The notes: generated by a model from the sequence alone, not told the origin. A stretch of 64,000 nt of DNA from Vanrija pseudolonga (GCF_020906515.1 NC_085853.1:310001-374000), one strand, 5' to 3'. Numbered from the stretch's first letter, positions 41,994-54,593 are shown. Made by a program: numbers and translations.

Positions 41994-42686
41994 CTATGCG
42001 ACGCTCGCCGCGCCCGCGCCCGCCGCATACGTGACGTCAAAGAAGTCCCTCTCAAGCCCAACAGCGCGCTCGAACATCTCCTCCATGCGCGCGCGCGTCC
42101 CCGCGTCGACAAGTTCTGCAACGCGGTCGGTCTCGTCCTTGAGCAGCTGGACCCAGGTCTCAAAGCCAGGGCCGCGGTGCAGGTCGATCCAGTCGGCGTG
42201 AAGCCAGTCTGGCGGGGTCGGCAGGGCGAGGTTGCCCCAGTCGAGGTAGAGCCACTCGGCGACGAGAAGCACCGTGAGGGCGAGCGCGTAGCTCTGGGAA
42301 TCGCGCGCCTCGGCCATGAGCCGCAGGAAGCCCTCCGTCGGGGCCAAAGGCGACGGATCAACGTCCGAGGCCGCTGCGTCGCCTAGCCCGCCCGCGCCGC
42401 GCGTGCGCAAGCGCCGCAAAGCGCGATCAAAGTATCCGTCCTCGTCGTTCGCGACGAGCCCGAGCTGGCGCGCGTGCCGGATACGGACCCGCGGCAGGTC
42501 GGCAGTCGCGATCGCCGTCCCGATGAGCGCGACGAACGTGTCGACAAAGAGCGAGTCCTGGGCCAGGTAGGTTGCGAGTACGGTGTCTGGGAGGGTGCCG
42601 GCCCACAGCTCGCGCACGAAGCGCGAGCTGACGGCCGCGGTCCAGGGGGCGTCGGCGCGCTGGCGGAGGGTGGTTGTGAAGGACAT
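41994..42686 (-). CDS. TenA/THI-4-family protein
   Basis: Intronless, 230 aa. An all-helical protein with the TenA order: an N-terminal helix ending WAGTLPDTVLATYLAQDSLFVD (the family's FxxYLxQDxxFL), a middle region, AEWLYLDWG, and a C-terminal FETWVQLLKDETDRV...ERDFFDVTY helix set. TenA enzymes hydrolyse thiamin breakdown products in salvage; many fungal homologs have unknown substrates. An upstream in-frame ATG would lie in the promoter, so 42686 was chosen. It shares a divergent promoter with the acyl-CoA ligase. Confidence 0.82.
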   Translation of the reverse strand: MSFTTTLRQRADAPWTAAVSSRFVRELWAGTLPDTVLATYLAQDSLFVDTFVALIGTAIATADLPRVRIRHARQLGLVANDEDGYFDRALRRLRTRGAGGLGDAAASDVDPSPLAPTEGFLRLMAEARDSQSYALALTVLLVAEWLYLDWGNLALPTPPDWLHADWIDLHRGPGFETWVQLLKDETDRVAELVDAGTRARMEEMFERAVGLERDFFDVTYAAGAGAASVA

Positions 42687-43349
42687 TGCGTGTGGGAGTT
42701 GGTGCGTGGGTGAGAGAGAGAGTGAGAGCGACGTCGTGCTTATGGCTTTGGGGCGACAGTGTGAGACGCCGCTGCGAGCCAAGCCGTGCTAGCGGATGAC
42801 GGAGAGCCGACGCCGCCGCCGTTGCCGGTGCCGGCGTGCGTCATGCCATGACCACTCCGCATGGCCCCGCGGGGACGCCACGGCGGGGGGGGGGGGGTGA
42901 GGGCAGTCAGTCAGAGCTCTCAGAGTCAGCAGCAATAGAACAGCGGTGATGGCAGCAGCAGCAGCAGGCGGAGACGACTAAGATGTTCACAGTAGCTGAG
43001 GATGTCATCGCACCACCTCGGCTGGTCCGAGCCCGAGCCGCCGCGGCGTCTCCACCATCATGCCGCTCGACCGAGCTGATGACGAGTGGCTAGCCTCGCC
43101 ATGCCTCTGTCCTCGACCCTCCCTCACCTCCTCACCCCCACTCGCCCGTTATTCCGTGGCCCTTGTCATTGATAAACAAGTCTTTGTGGGGCGGGATAAG
43201 CTCGCTGACTTGCATCGTTCGGCCCGGTCCGGTTATTATTCCACGCGGCGCCCGGCCAGCCGGCTCGACCGACACGGCCAGGACCGACACCCACTTATAC
43301 CCAACATCCCCATCTCAGTCACTGATCTCTCTCCACTCACCCTACCACG
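42687..43349. promoter_or_regulatory. divergent promoter between TenA-like and ligase genes
   Basis: 663 bp. It contains an uninterrupted run of about 14 G on the + strand at 42884-42897 and, for the ligase, a CTTATACCC element near 43293, about 57 bp before its ATG. Confidence 0.5.
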
Positions 43350-45608
43350 ATGCCCCTTCTCAGCGTACAGGAATGTGAGTACCCCCCGCCGCGGCCCCGC
43401 TAACCACCCACCCGGGCGACGACGCGCTCACGCGCCCCGGCTCCGTCTTCGAGACGACCCACGCGACGATCGACGGCCGTGACCTGCGGGTATGGAAGCA
43501 CACGCCGTCGTCGTTCCCGGCGTTCGTGCGCGCCAAGTTTGCCGCGTACGCGAACAACGTCTTCGTGTCCTCGCCCATCGCGGCGCCCGAGCCGTACGAG
43601 GCGCGCGAGGTGCTCACCTTTCGCGAGGTGTACGATGCGGCGGTGCGCCTTGGCGCTGTGTTGGTTGGCAAGGGGGCCGGCGTGGGCTCGCGCGTCGCTA
43701 TCGGAGGGACCAACTGTACCGGGTGGGTTGAGGCTGCGCCTAAGCGCAAGAGAGTGCGGAGCTGACCCCGCCGCTACCAGTTGGGTAGTCGCCTTCGTCG
43801 CGGTGCACCTCATCGGCGCCGTGCCCGTCCTGCTCAACAACGGGCTGTGAGTGGAGTCCTCGCCACGCAGCACAGTCCTAACCCACTCAAAGCCACATCG
43901 CGGCCCAGATCCACTGCCTTACCCTCACGCAACCGCTCATCACGCTCGTCGACGACCAGGTCGCCGCGCAGCTCGCCCCCGTGCTCCCCGAGATCGCGAG
44001 CAAGGGCGTGCGCAACGTCTGGGCGTGGGGGACTCTGGCCCACCTCCCCGAGGTGCGCGCCGCCGTTCCCGAGCTCGCATCCTTCACGCCGTCGCAGGGC
44101 AACCTTGCCGCCGTACGCGCTGGCACCAACATCGGGCTCGATGCCGTCGGGCCCGAGTCGGACGGCATCATCTTCTTCACCTCGGGGTAGGCGTCGAGCG
44201 TGAACGGCAGCTAACGTCCAGCACGACGTCCATGCCAAAGGGCGTGCTCGTTACCAACCGCCAAGCGCTGCATGTGATCCAGTCAGGCGTGTACCGTGGG
44301 TGTTGGCGCAGCCGGAATTGGAACTACATATCTGACAGCTCACGTAGCCCTCGCGCGCATGGCCCTCCGCCTCGGCCTGCCGGCCGACGAGGCGATCGCG
44401 ATGGCGACCGCCCCGCGCCCCGACACGGTCTCGCTCCTCTCCATCCCGCTCTTCCACGTGCAGGGCTGCCTGACGTGGCTCGTCGGCGCGATCGATACCG
44501 GCACCAAGCTCGTCTTCTTGCGCCGCTGGAGCGTGGCGTATGCCATTGGCATCATGGTGCAGGAGAAGGTGACCAAGATTGGGGGGTGAGTACGCAGCCG
44601 AGCGGAGCGAAGGTGTGCGGCGTGCGAGGCGTATTCCCAAGCTGGATCCCCAAGCTGCCAACATTCTTGACACGAGCGTCGCTGACACGCCTGACCAGCG
44701 TGCCTGCCATCTGCACTGCCGTCCTGCAGTCGCCACTCCTCCCGAAAGACTTCACGCTCACCGCGACGTCGTACGGCGGCGCGCAGCCGCCCACCCGTCT
44801 CCCGCGCGACCTGGCCAACCGCTTCCCCGGCATGATCCCGTGCGTAACCCCCCCATTGGTACGCTGCTAACGCCCCAGGGCCACCGGCTGGGGCATGACC
44901 GAGACCAACTCTGGCCACGTCGCGTTCGTCGGCCAGGAGTACATTGACAAGCCGCTCGCGTGCGGGCAGGTCATGCCGGTGACTGAGATCAAGATTGTCG
45001 ATCCGGAGAGCAAGCGCGAGCTGCCGGTCGGCACGGCGGGGCTGCTGCTCGCCAAGGGGCAGAACGTGATGAAGGAGTATGTGAACAATGCGAGTGAGTT
45101 GGCGTGGGCCGTGGGGGCCAGAGCCACTGGCTGACACCCCGCGCCAGAGGCGACCGCTGAAGCGCTTACCGCCGACGGATGGCTCGACACGGGCGACATA
45201 GCCTATGTCGACGCCTTTGGCGACCTGCACATCACCGACAGGGCAAAGGACATCATCATCCGGGGCGGGGAGAACGTGCCTGCCGCTGAAGTAGAACGTG
45301 CGCTGGCGCTCGACGACAGGGTGCACGAGGCGTGTGCCGTCGCCGTGCCGGACGACGTGCTGGGCGAGCGTATCGGCGTCGCGGTGTCCTTGGCGCCCGG
45401 CGCACGCGCCACCCCGCTCAGCGTCGCCGAGGCAGCTTGGCCGCGCCTGCGATACCCCGCGCGCCCCGACGTCGTGGTGGTGGTTGAGGGCAACCTGCCG
45501 TGGAACGCGAGCCAGAAGGTCGTCAAGGCCGACGTTAAGAAGATGGTGCTTGACCAGTGGGAGCGCCAGGGCCGCAAGCCCATGGTCGACCCCAAGGCGA
45601 GGTTGTAG
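43350..45608 (+). CDS. AMP-dependent acyl-CoA synthetase/ligase
   Basis: Nine exons: 43350-43374, 43416-43722, 43781-43846, 43893-44186, 44222-44295, 44339-44585, 44699-44839, 44879-45093, 45148-45608; 609 aa. Adenylation motifs: IIFFTSGTTSMPKG (P-loop), LLSIPLFHVQG, YGGAQPP, ATGWGMTET, DGWLDTGDIAYVD, and the C-terminal DRAKDIIIRGGENV with the catalytic Lys in NASQKVVKADV. It activates a carboxylic acid through acyl-AMP to the CoA thioester. The first intron must end at 43415 to keep phase, but the bases there are GG rather than AG (branch CTAAC is present 11 nt before), so it is a GT-GG intron or a damaged acceptor. All other introns are canonical. Confidence 0.87.
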
Positions 45609-46339
45609 TGTGGGGCTGTGGGCAGCGTGGCATGGAAAGAAGAAGTCTTGTGTGCGGGACTGGGCTGGGCTGGGCATGACTGGGCTGAGCTGACGAGGCT
45701 GACCGTGTCTTCTGTGTCTGCGCCAAGACGCCCACTGCCAGCGAGGGGCAGGAGCACCGGGGCACCGACGCGACGCCGCGGCGACCTCGCCCCGCCCGCC
45801 CGCGGCCACACGGCGATTCGACACCGCGTGGCGCAACTCACTCTTTTGACAACCACGCCGCGGGCCGCAGATCTCGAAAGGGCGCGACGCACATGCATGC
45901 ATGCAGGTAAGCATACCGGTGTGGCGAGACGCGTCGTGGCCGTCGTCGTCGCGCGCGTCGTCGGGCCCGAAAGTTGCGTGCGAACAAGGGTGGCGGAGTA
46001 TCTCTGCCTGGCTAGCGGGCGCCGACACGTAAGCTGCACCCCCGGCGCCCATGTCCGTCATCACTTGCGCTGCTCGTCGACGTCGTCGCCGTCTTCGCAC
46101 TCCCCCCATGGGCCCCAGGCGCTCCTCTGCTCCCTACGCGCCCCGCACGATCTCCGGCGGCAGTGTTATCTGCAGGGAAGCAGAGTAGCTTGGCACCGGC
46201 GCGCCGCGGCGGCGATCAGACAGACTGGTTATCATATCATTATCGCTATCGAGGAGTCGGTGGCGTCGTCGTGGCGGCTTTCGTTCGGGGCTTGTTCGCT
46301 TGCGAGATTGCTCATGTGCTGCTGCTCGTGCTGCTGCTT
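45609..46339. other. intergenic downstream of the ligase
   Basis: No supportable gene. A 589-codon open frame on the opposite strand overlaps the ligase exons and this region and lacks any domain. Confidence 0.4.
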
Positions 46340-46856
<517 letters not shown>

Positions 46857-46998
46857 CGCTCCGCGCTCCGCACTCGCACACCCTCAAAACCATATTCTGG
46901 CTGCATTATGACACTACGATAGCTATCGTACACGAATGAGCAGAGCCTCGTTGTCTGCCAACGTGGTAGGATACTACCCAAAGACTACACTACACCGC

Positions 46999-48614
46999 CT
47001 AGTGCTCGAGGTGGTTGCCGTTCTGAGGCTTCTCAGTGACGACGCGGTCGGTGCCGTCGCCCTCCAACACGCCCTGGCGCTCGAGCTTGCGGTAGTGGAG
47101 GCCGGTGAGGATGACGAGGATGAGGTTGATAAAGACGAAGCCGAAGCAGATCCAGGCGCAGATGACTGGGGTGGGGGTTAGTGAAAGCAAGGTGGGCGGG
47201 CGAGGGACGGGACGCGGCGGCATGCACACGACAGCCGCCTCCATAGCCAGTAGCCACACTCACGAGCAGGGAAGCAGCGGTAGTCCTTGTAGGCAAGCGA
47301 GTAGCCGAGGTTCTTGACAATGCCCTGGACGACCGACTCGGGGATACCGGCCATGGTCACCTTGCCCTGGTGGTGGAGAATGATGATGGTGCCGCTGTGG
47401 TGTGTTAGCGGGTGGGGTGGTGCACGCTCGACTCTGCGCAATACTCACGCAATGCAGCCGCCGAGGAGGGCGAGGGCCGAGAAGGCGAGGAGGAACTCGT
47501 TGAAGAAACGAATGGCGTTGGACTGGCGCTTGCGCTTCTCGCGCCAGAGGATGAACTCGGAGAAGAACTGGGCGGGGGGTGGTCAGCGACGGTGTCGGTG
47601 TGCCTAGAGGGACGAGAGGAACAGCGAGCGTCATGTAGCCGTAGCCAGCCAGCCAGCCAGGCCCGCCGAGATCCTTCCGGAAGCGGAGGCGTGGCGGCAG
47701 ACCATGCTGTCGACGACCAACGCATGCACCGTGGTGGTGGTTAATGCCACAACACATGGTTTGACGTGACGCTTTGGGTGGACGATGGCTGGCTGGCGGG
47801 ACGCTTGCGGGAAGCAGCCTTCCAAAAAACACTCACGGCAACAAGGACGGCAAAGCCAGCGGCGCCGGCGAATGTGCCAGTGACGCCGATGACATCGGTC
47901 GCGACGAGCTTGGCCGAAAGGCTCTTCTGCGGGGGGTGTTAGCGACGAGTACAGCAATGGCGAGGGAGGGAGGGAGGTGGTGGAGCCATGGCAAACATCA
48001 CATCATGGCCGACAAACTAGCGGCCCTGGCATGGCCACTGGCCGAGTTGTGCACCCACGCGCCGTAGCGTGTGCCCAGACGAGCATCATCCAGCGACGCG
48101 AGGGCATCGGGTCGCATGCAGACGGTATGCAGCAGCAGTCACGGGGACGCAGAACAATGGTGGCCCTCTGCCCGCTGGCTGGGAGGCACGACCCGCTGCT
48201 CATCCCGAACGAGGCGGGCCAAGCCAACGCCGCGCAATTTGCGGCGGCGGCCAAGACAACAAGGAGCGGCAAAGAAGCATTACTTACAGCGAGCTTCCTC
48301 TTCTGCTGGAGCTGCACGAGCGCTGAGAGACGGGGTCAGCATGGGCCGCGGGGCAACATGTGGTGTCGGCGGCGGCGGCGTGTGGAGCGGGCAGCAGCGT
48401 GTGATGCCATGATGTCTTGTGCGTGGGTGGTGCACACTCGGGACGTAGTAGATGCCCCGCAGCAACACCCACGCACAGACTGTACCCACCCCACACGCGA
48501 CCGCACAGACAACTACTCACCCGAGCCGGAGAGGCCGGCGACGGCGACGGCGAGCGCGCCGGCCGTGAGGATGAAGAGGGTGCGCGCGAAGAGGAGGCTG
48601 CGGAGGTAGCCCAT
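46999..48614 (-). CDS. four-TM MARVEL-like membrane protein
   Basis: Six exons: 48614-48521, 48322-48288, 47926-47837, 47567-47449, 47394-47264, 47165-46999; 211 aa. There are four hydrophobic helices: LLFARTLFILTAGALAVAVA, VIGVTGTFAGAAGFAVLVA, FFNEFLLAFSALALLGG and ICAWICFGFVFINLILVIL. The cytosolic linker REKRKRQSN is basic, and the loop before helix 4 carries two cysteines. Size and topology recall MARVEL-type fungal membrane proteins, though no diagnostic motif was seen. Two introns (269 and 361 nt) are long for this window. The tail is hydrophilic. Function unknown. Confidence 0.75.
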
Positions 48615-51600
48615 GGTGATGTGTGGGTGGCTGGTCGAAGTGAAGGAAGGAGTGATGTGCTGGTGCGCCGAGTGTGTGATGGGTCGGTGGTCGGTGGCAA
48701 GGACAGGCAGGCGATGCGACGGAGCAGGAGCAAGAGCAAGCGAGAACAAGAGAGACGAGGGCGAGGGATGCGACGTCGTGGGCCTCTTAAGCAGTCGGGG
48801 TTGGGAGGGAGCGGGTTGTTGTCGTGGTCTGGCTGGGTCGCTCGCTCGACGGGTGGGCCGCAGTGTCTCGGCGTGCTGCACGTCCAGCTCCTCTGCTCTG
48901 CTGCTCCTGGAAAGGCCTTTTTTACGGGTAAGACCTGACCTGTACCCGATCAGCAGGACCGCCGAGGGACGTCTTGGCCACTGGCCACCAGCTGCTAGCA
49001 TTGCTGCATGCATGCTTGCTGTCCTCGTCGAGATCCTGCTTACCTGCCTGCCTCCCGCGTGGTCCTCGTCACATGTCACGTAGGCACTCGGCCAGTGTCC
49101 AGGGATGAGTTGGTGTCCTCCCTTGGCCCTTCCGCCACTCGCCTCTTAACCCATTTAGTGCCTTGCCGTCATGATGCACGCGAGTGAGCCTAGTTGGTTG
49201 CACAGCGGCTCGGTCGGTGGTGGATGCAGTGGACTGCAAGGGAAACTGCCGAGGAGGGCAAGCAGCAGCAGCTCTGCCGGCTGAGACACACGACGCCATG
49301 TCGCTCCCCTCGTGCCCTGTAGCTTCCCCTCCCTCACCAAGGCCCTGTTCGGCCAGCGCGAGCCAGCCAGCGCGAGTCGCTCTCACTCAATGCGACATGT
49401 ACACTTCGGCCAGTAGCAACAGACAGCGCGCACTGGTGCATCATTGGCGCGTCGCTTTCTTTGGGGCGGGGACTGGTGGGAGAGCGAGAACGAGCTCGCA
49501 CCAGCACCAGCAAGCACCATGCACTCGCTCACTCCCACAACGACGTCCACCAGACCTCGTCTGCACCTCTCGCCAAGCACTGGTGACCAAAAAATCTTCG
49601 CATCGCATGCAAACAACGCACGCCGCGACATTGGCCAAGGCCGGCATGCAGGCAAACAGGCACAAGTCACCCTGACCACCGCGCGATCACTTGCTGCAGC
49701 AGTGAGCCCCAGACGCCACCCCGGACCCCCGGATAAGTCGGGGCAGCAGGCAGGGCCCTGGGCTGTCAGCGAGCTCTGCCTGATCTTGCTTTGCTACACG
49801 CTGGACATTGTCTTGGCCTATGGCCGCCGGCGAGGTGCACTGGGCCCCGAGGCGGCGCTGCATGCCGCTATTCCGGCTGCTGCAGGGAGGCAGGCTACTG
49901 GCCACTGTCCTAACGCGGCCAACGCACTATTAGCCTTTGCTAAGCGGGCACACTACCCATCACATCGCAGCAGCAGGCAGCGAATAGCACGCTCGTCGGC
50001 GCCATACATGCTATAGCTGCTGCGTGAGAATCAATGAGGCCTCTAGCGCGCGTTTCACGCGACGAAAACAGCAACGCGTGAGCTGGATCTGGCTCACTGG
50101 CACAGTCAGTCAGTCATGGTGGTGGTGGTGGTAGTGGTGGTGGTTGTGCTCGAGGGAGGAGCCGCCCACATCCCTCCCCCGGGCTCTGGAGGAGCGAGTA
50201 ACCGGGGGCTCCCCTCATCGTCCGATCGATCGCGACGCGGCGGCGCCGGCGCAGTGTGCCCGCGAAACAAGATCACAGCAGACACCGTTGGTTGGCTCGC
50301 TAACAAGTGACAAGCGGCAGTGGGCAGAGAGCCCCGCAGCCCCGCGCACCCCGGCTACGTCTGCCGCAAGAGTGACGGGGTTGGCGGGGTTGCTCGCCGC
50401 AAGCTGCACATCATCTCCAAATGTGCGTCCACTTTGACTTCAAGTCATCAACATGGCCTCATCTGCTGCTGCGACGATCACGAAACTGTTGTATCGTTGT
50501 TCGCTTCCGTCGAGTCAGGCGGGCAACGAGGCGAGGCGAGATGGTATCGCCGTCCGCACCCGCCCGCCGCTCAATCAATGACCCCCTCTCCGCTCCGCGA
50601 TCCCGAAGTGTCTTGGCAGGTATCATCGTTCTTCTCACGCCGCAATTCACGCCGCGCCGCCGCCTCCGCGCCGCCGCCGCCTCCGCCACGCCGCCCGCCC
50701 GGAGCATGCCGCGGCGGCGCTGATCTTCGTCTGCGTGCATGCATGGGCCATGTGCATGTGCATGGATCTGCCGTGGGCGTGGGCGTGTGGGCTTGGCTTG
50801 GCTTGGGCTGCTCGCCCCGCCGTCGGCATCATCGGCAGTAGCCTCCACACTGCTGCTGCGGGGTATCGCGCGCGCAAGCAAGCCGCGGCGCCCGGTGACG
50901 CCTGCGTTCTGTGTTGCCCACGTCTGTGCATCGTCGTTGGGACCCCGCGGCGTCGTCGGCTTTGACGTGGGTGGGCTCGTCTTGGCCCCACAGCACACAT
51001 CATCACGCGAGGAGGGGGGGTGTCACCTGCGTGCCTGTGGGCTCTTGCTCCTCGCCTGCGTTGTGCACATTGCACCCACCTCCCACATTGCCGCACTGCA
51101 CCTCACACCCCGCCCGTCAGTTGTGCACGCCTCGGTGATCATGTCAGAGGCCTCGACGCCGTGGTTATGTTGGTGCGCTTGGTGTCTTGGTGTCTTGGCA
51201 CGCCTGTGGGTTGGGCGGGCGACGTCGTCGCGACGAGGCTGGTGCAGACGACGACGGCGCCAGCGCGAACCAGCGCTTCTCGCTCACACTGGCGCCGACG
51301 CCAGCGGCGATGGCGCGCAGTGTAGTTCGCGCCGCTCGACTTGCTATCCGTCGGACAGAACTGCTCGGCGATGTTGTGACACTCGTCGGGGAGGTCTATG
51401 CCACATTCACTCACGGCGCCACTAGCGCCCAGCCCACCCAGTTCACTAGCGCGCGTTTGCTCCCAACGCGTCATTCGCAGGCAATGCGTCGCAACGCGTC
51501 GTCTTTGGTCGACGCGCTGCTGCGAGGTGATCCCGCTCCCCTCGTCGGTCGGTCATGTCCAGCACCGAGCTCAGATCTGCGACAGCCGTCGTTTCCGTCG

Positions 51601-51722
51601 CATCGCAGCAGCACGGCCCCGAGCCACCCCCGTCGCCGTGGCGACACTAGTGCAGTGCTCCCTTCCCCGCCCCACAGGTCCGACAACAAGACGATACATG
51701 ACATGCGAGATGAGCTGAACGC
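48615..51722. other. 3.1-kb stretch without a supportable gene
   Basis: Many GC-driven open frames on both strands but none with a domain, good splice structure or convincing start. It contains low-complexity (TGG)n near 50116-50150, CCGCCGC tracts and ATGCATG-rich patches. It probably includes the promoter of the membrane-protein gene and the 3' flank of the dehydrogenase gene. Confidence 0.5.
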
Positions 51723-53160
51723 TTACTTCTTTCCCTTGGTGTACTGCGGCGCGTCAGCTTATCGCCCCGCGGAAGATACCCCCCACACCCCACCCCACTC
51801 ACATCGTAGAAGCCCTTGCCGGCCTTGCGGCCGATCCTGCCCTCGGCGACCATCTTTTCGATGAGCGGGCTCGGCGCGACCAGGTCCTTGGGGATGAGGC
51901 CGCGGTCCGCGTACTCCCTCCAGCCCTCGGACACGAACTTTGTAATGTCGAGGCCGACCATATCGAAGAGCTCGAAGGGCTGCAAAGGTCAGCGCTGTTC
52001 TCGCCCCGGTGACACCCACGCCCATGGGGTAGCCCGCGCCGAGCTTCATCGCAATGTCAATGTCCTCGACGGTGGCGTCGCCGCGCTCGAGCATGCGCGC
52101 GGCCTCGACTGGGGGTCAGCGAGCACGCGCAGGACACACGCACGCTTGTAGGGGATAAGCAGGCGGTTGACGATGAATCCCGGCTTGTCGGGCGCGCGGA
52201 CGGCCACCTTGCCGATACGCTTGGAGAGGGCAAGCAGCGCGTCGATCACCGAGTCTTCCGTCTTGGGGCCGCGGATGACCTCGACGAGCTTCATGACGGG
52301 GACGGCTGGGGGAGTCAGTGCTGCGACCATGGGAGGATTGCGCCGATCATCGGCTGGTACCACAACGCGCTGCGATGTCTTGCACTCGCGGACGCGCCGC
52401 GCCCCACTCACGCGAGAAGAAGTGCAGCCCCGCAAAGAGCTTCTGCCTAGCCTCGGGCAAGCTAGCCCCCACGTCGCCGACGAGCAGGCTCGACGTGTTG
52501 GTAGCGAAGATGGCCGACGGCTTGGCCACCTTGTCGAGCTTGGCGAACAGGTCCTGCTTGAGCTTGAGGTTCTCAATGACGGCCTCGATGACCAGGTCGG
52601 CGTCCTTGACGGCGGCGGCGCTGAGTTGGTCAGCGGCGGCGTGCGGGGGCCAGCGAAACGTGGTTGATCGATGGCCCGCGAGCGCCGGTCGGCCTGACAA
52701 GCCACACGCTCGCTCGGCCTCCAGCCTCGCTCGCTCGAAGCCACTCACGGGTCGACCGTCGTGTTAATGTTCCCCAGGACCTTCTGTACAAATCCCTCGA
52801 CGTTGTCCGGCGCCTTCTTCTTGCCGACGCGCGCGACGGAGGCGGCGATGGCGTCGAGGCCGCGCCTGGGAGTGTCAGCACCAGCACATCTCCCACTCCT
52901 CCACCTCCTCTTCCTCTTCCCCCGACCGGTGGCACCTACTTCAGAGCCGCCTCGTTCACATCAGTCAGCGTGACCTTGATCCCGGCCTGCGCGGCAACCT
53001 GCGCGATCCCGCCGCCCATCAGCCCCGCGCCAAACACGGTGATGTGGTTGATCTGCCGCGCCGTGCTGCTGCCGCCGCCGCCGGCGCTGGGCGCCGCGCT
53101 GATGTGCCCCGCCACGGTGGAGAGGCGGGAGGCAGCGGTAATGTCTGCGTTGGAGGGCAT
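51723..53160 (-). CDS. 3-hydroxyacyl-CoA dehydrogenase
   Basis: Seven exons: 53160-52940, 52865-52749, 52620-52412, 52305-52144, 52108-52020, 51979-51803, 51743-51723; 331 aa. The NAD motif HITVFGAGLMGGGIAQVAA starts near residue 39. FATNTSSLLVGDV, GLHFFSPVPVMKLVEVI (catalytic His and Glu, rejoined by splicing), APDKPGFIVNRLL and GPFELFDMVGLD are standard for the short-chain 3-hydroxyacyl/3-hydroxybutyryl-CoA dehydrogenase family. It oxidises 3-hydroxyacyl-CoA in beta-oxidation. The last exon encodes only YTKGKK. Localisation is uncertain: no PTS1, while the N-terminus has a mild Ala/Ser-rich character. Confidence 0.93.
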
Positions 53161-53817
53161 TGTCGATTGATGGTGGAGAGGAAAGTTGAGTGTGAGTTGT
53201 GGTGACGAGGGCGCGGTTATTGGCGTGGTTGGGTGGGCCGGTTAACTTTACCGGCAGGTGGAGCAAAAGTCCACGTCGTACAGTGGCCAAAGTGAGCGAG
53301 CCGTCCACTTGTTTTCGTCCATTCTCTCTCTTCACGGACGCTGCTATGCGCATTAGGCATGCACGTACAGCTTCACTGACGCCGATGCTGACGCTGACGA
53401 CAACTCACCGCTGCAGCGCTGACGACCGCGAGACACTTTGTCACTGCGGTGACATCATGGCCGGCGGATAACCTCGCCTCGACCGCGGCGAGAAGATCGA
53501 CGGTGGACAGCGCGACAGCGGCAACGATGAAAACGGGGTACAGTGGAGTAGCTCCCCGGGGTGGTTGGGGTCGCTGTTGACACTCTCCTCGTCACCTAAT
53601 CGCGAGATGCGAAGTGTTCGGCAGAGGCGAGCGTGGTATGGACTATGTTGAGTTGGGTCAGTTTTTGCCTGGCCATGGGCCACCGACTCCACCAGACTGC
53701 ACGCCCGCAACATGAATACACACTGAATTCATCTCATCAATCACGCCCACATACCATCTTCCTTGGCCCCTCCCTCACTTGGTGCGTTATCCCGTGTCGC
53801 CTCGGTAGCCGTTGGGC
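53161..53817. other. intergenic between dehydrogenase and DUF3224-like array
   Basis: 657 bp; no gene or conserved element is recognised. Confidence 0.45.
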
Positions 53818-54593
53818 TTAGGCGAAGCCGACGTCAAACGTCGCCTCGAGGGCGGGGATCTTGGTCTTGTCGGTCGGGATGGTACCGTCGCAGCCCTCGG
53901 GGGGAGGGGGGAGCTTGTAGTGGCCCTTGCCGTGAATGCCCTTGAGCTCGCCGCTGGGTGTGTGAGTGGTGTCATCATCCGTGCGGTGGCGTGTCACAAA
54001 GTCCAAGCCCAAGCCCAAGCCAAGGCCACTTACGTCGCGGTGTCGGAAAGAAGGTGGAGGTGGGCGTCGACAGTGTGGCCGATGTACGTGCCCGTGACGG
54101 TCCAGGCGACCGTGCCCTTCTTGCCGAGGATGGTGCCCTCGAAGAGGGCGATGCCGGCTGCGTGGGTCAGTGGGGCGTGGGGGGGAGGATGGGGCGGCGC
54201 GACGGCGCGACTCACCAAAGTGGCCGTCCTCGGGCTTGGCGCCGGCAGCCTGCTGCGCCCTGGGGCCTGTCAGTGACACTACTCACTCGCGACTCGCTGG
54301 GCTCGCTGCGCTCGCCCGCCCGCTCCTACTCACATGCTGAAGCTGCTAACGGCCGTGCCCTCGACACCGCCGCCGGCATACTCGGACTCGGTGTGCGCCG
54401 AGTGCGGGATGGGGCCGGGCGTCTTCTTGCCCGTCGCGACGGCGAGGTGGACGTAGTCGAGGACCTTGATGGTGGTCTTGACGTCTGGGGGTGTGTGTGA
54501 GTGGGGCTACAGTGGGGAGGGAAGGCGAGGAAGGCGGGGAAGGCGGCGCGGACGAGGGGGTGGAGGCAGAGGAAGAGACTCACGCTCGGTCAT
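53818..54593 (-). CDS. DUF3224-like small protein A
   Basis: Five exons: 54593-54584 (only 10 nt), 54484-54334, 54259-54216, 54157-54034, 53953-53818; 154 aa. The central IALFEGTILGKKGTVAWTV with GTYIGHTVDAHLHLL and then TGELKGIHGKGHYK fit the DUF3224 pattern: an FxGxIxGxxGT strand pair, then a GTGELxGIxGxG hairpin. The fold is thought to be a small beta barrel related to allene-oxide-cyclase-like barrels; no enzymatic role is known. The C-terminus has a unique Pro-rich insert (LPPPPEG). The exon pattern 10-151 is shared with proteins D and E. Function unknown. Confidence 0.75.

Noticed and set aside
44340-46109. 589-codon open frame on -
   Set aside because: Runs antisense through ligase exons and introns and continues into intergenic DNA; no family features.
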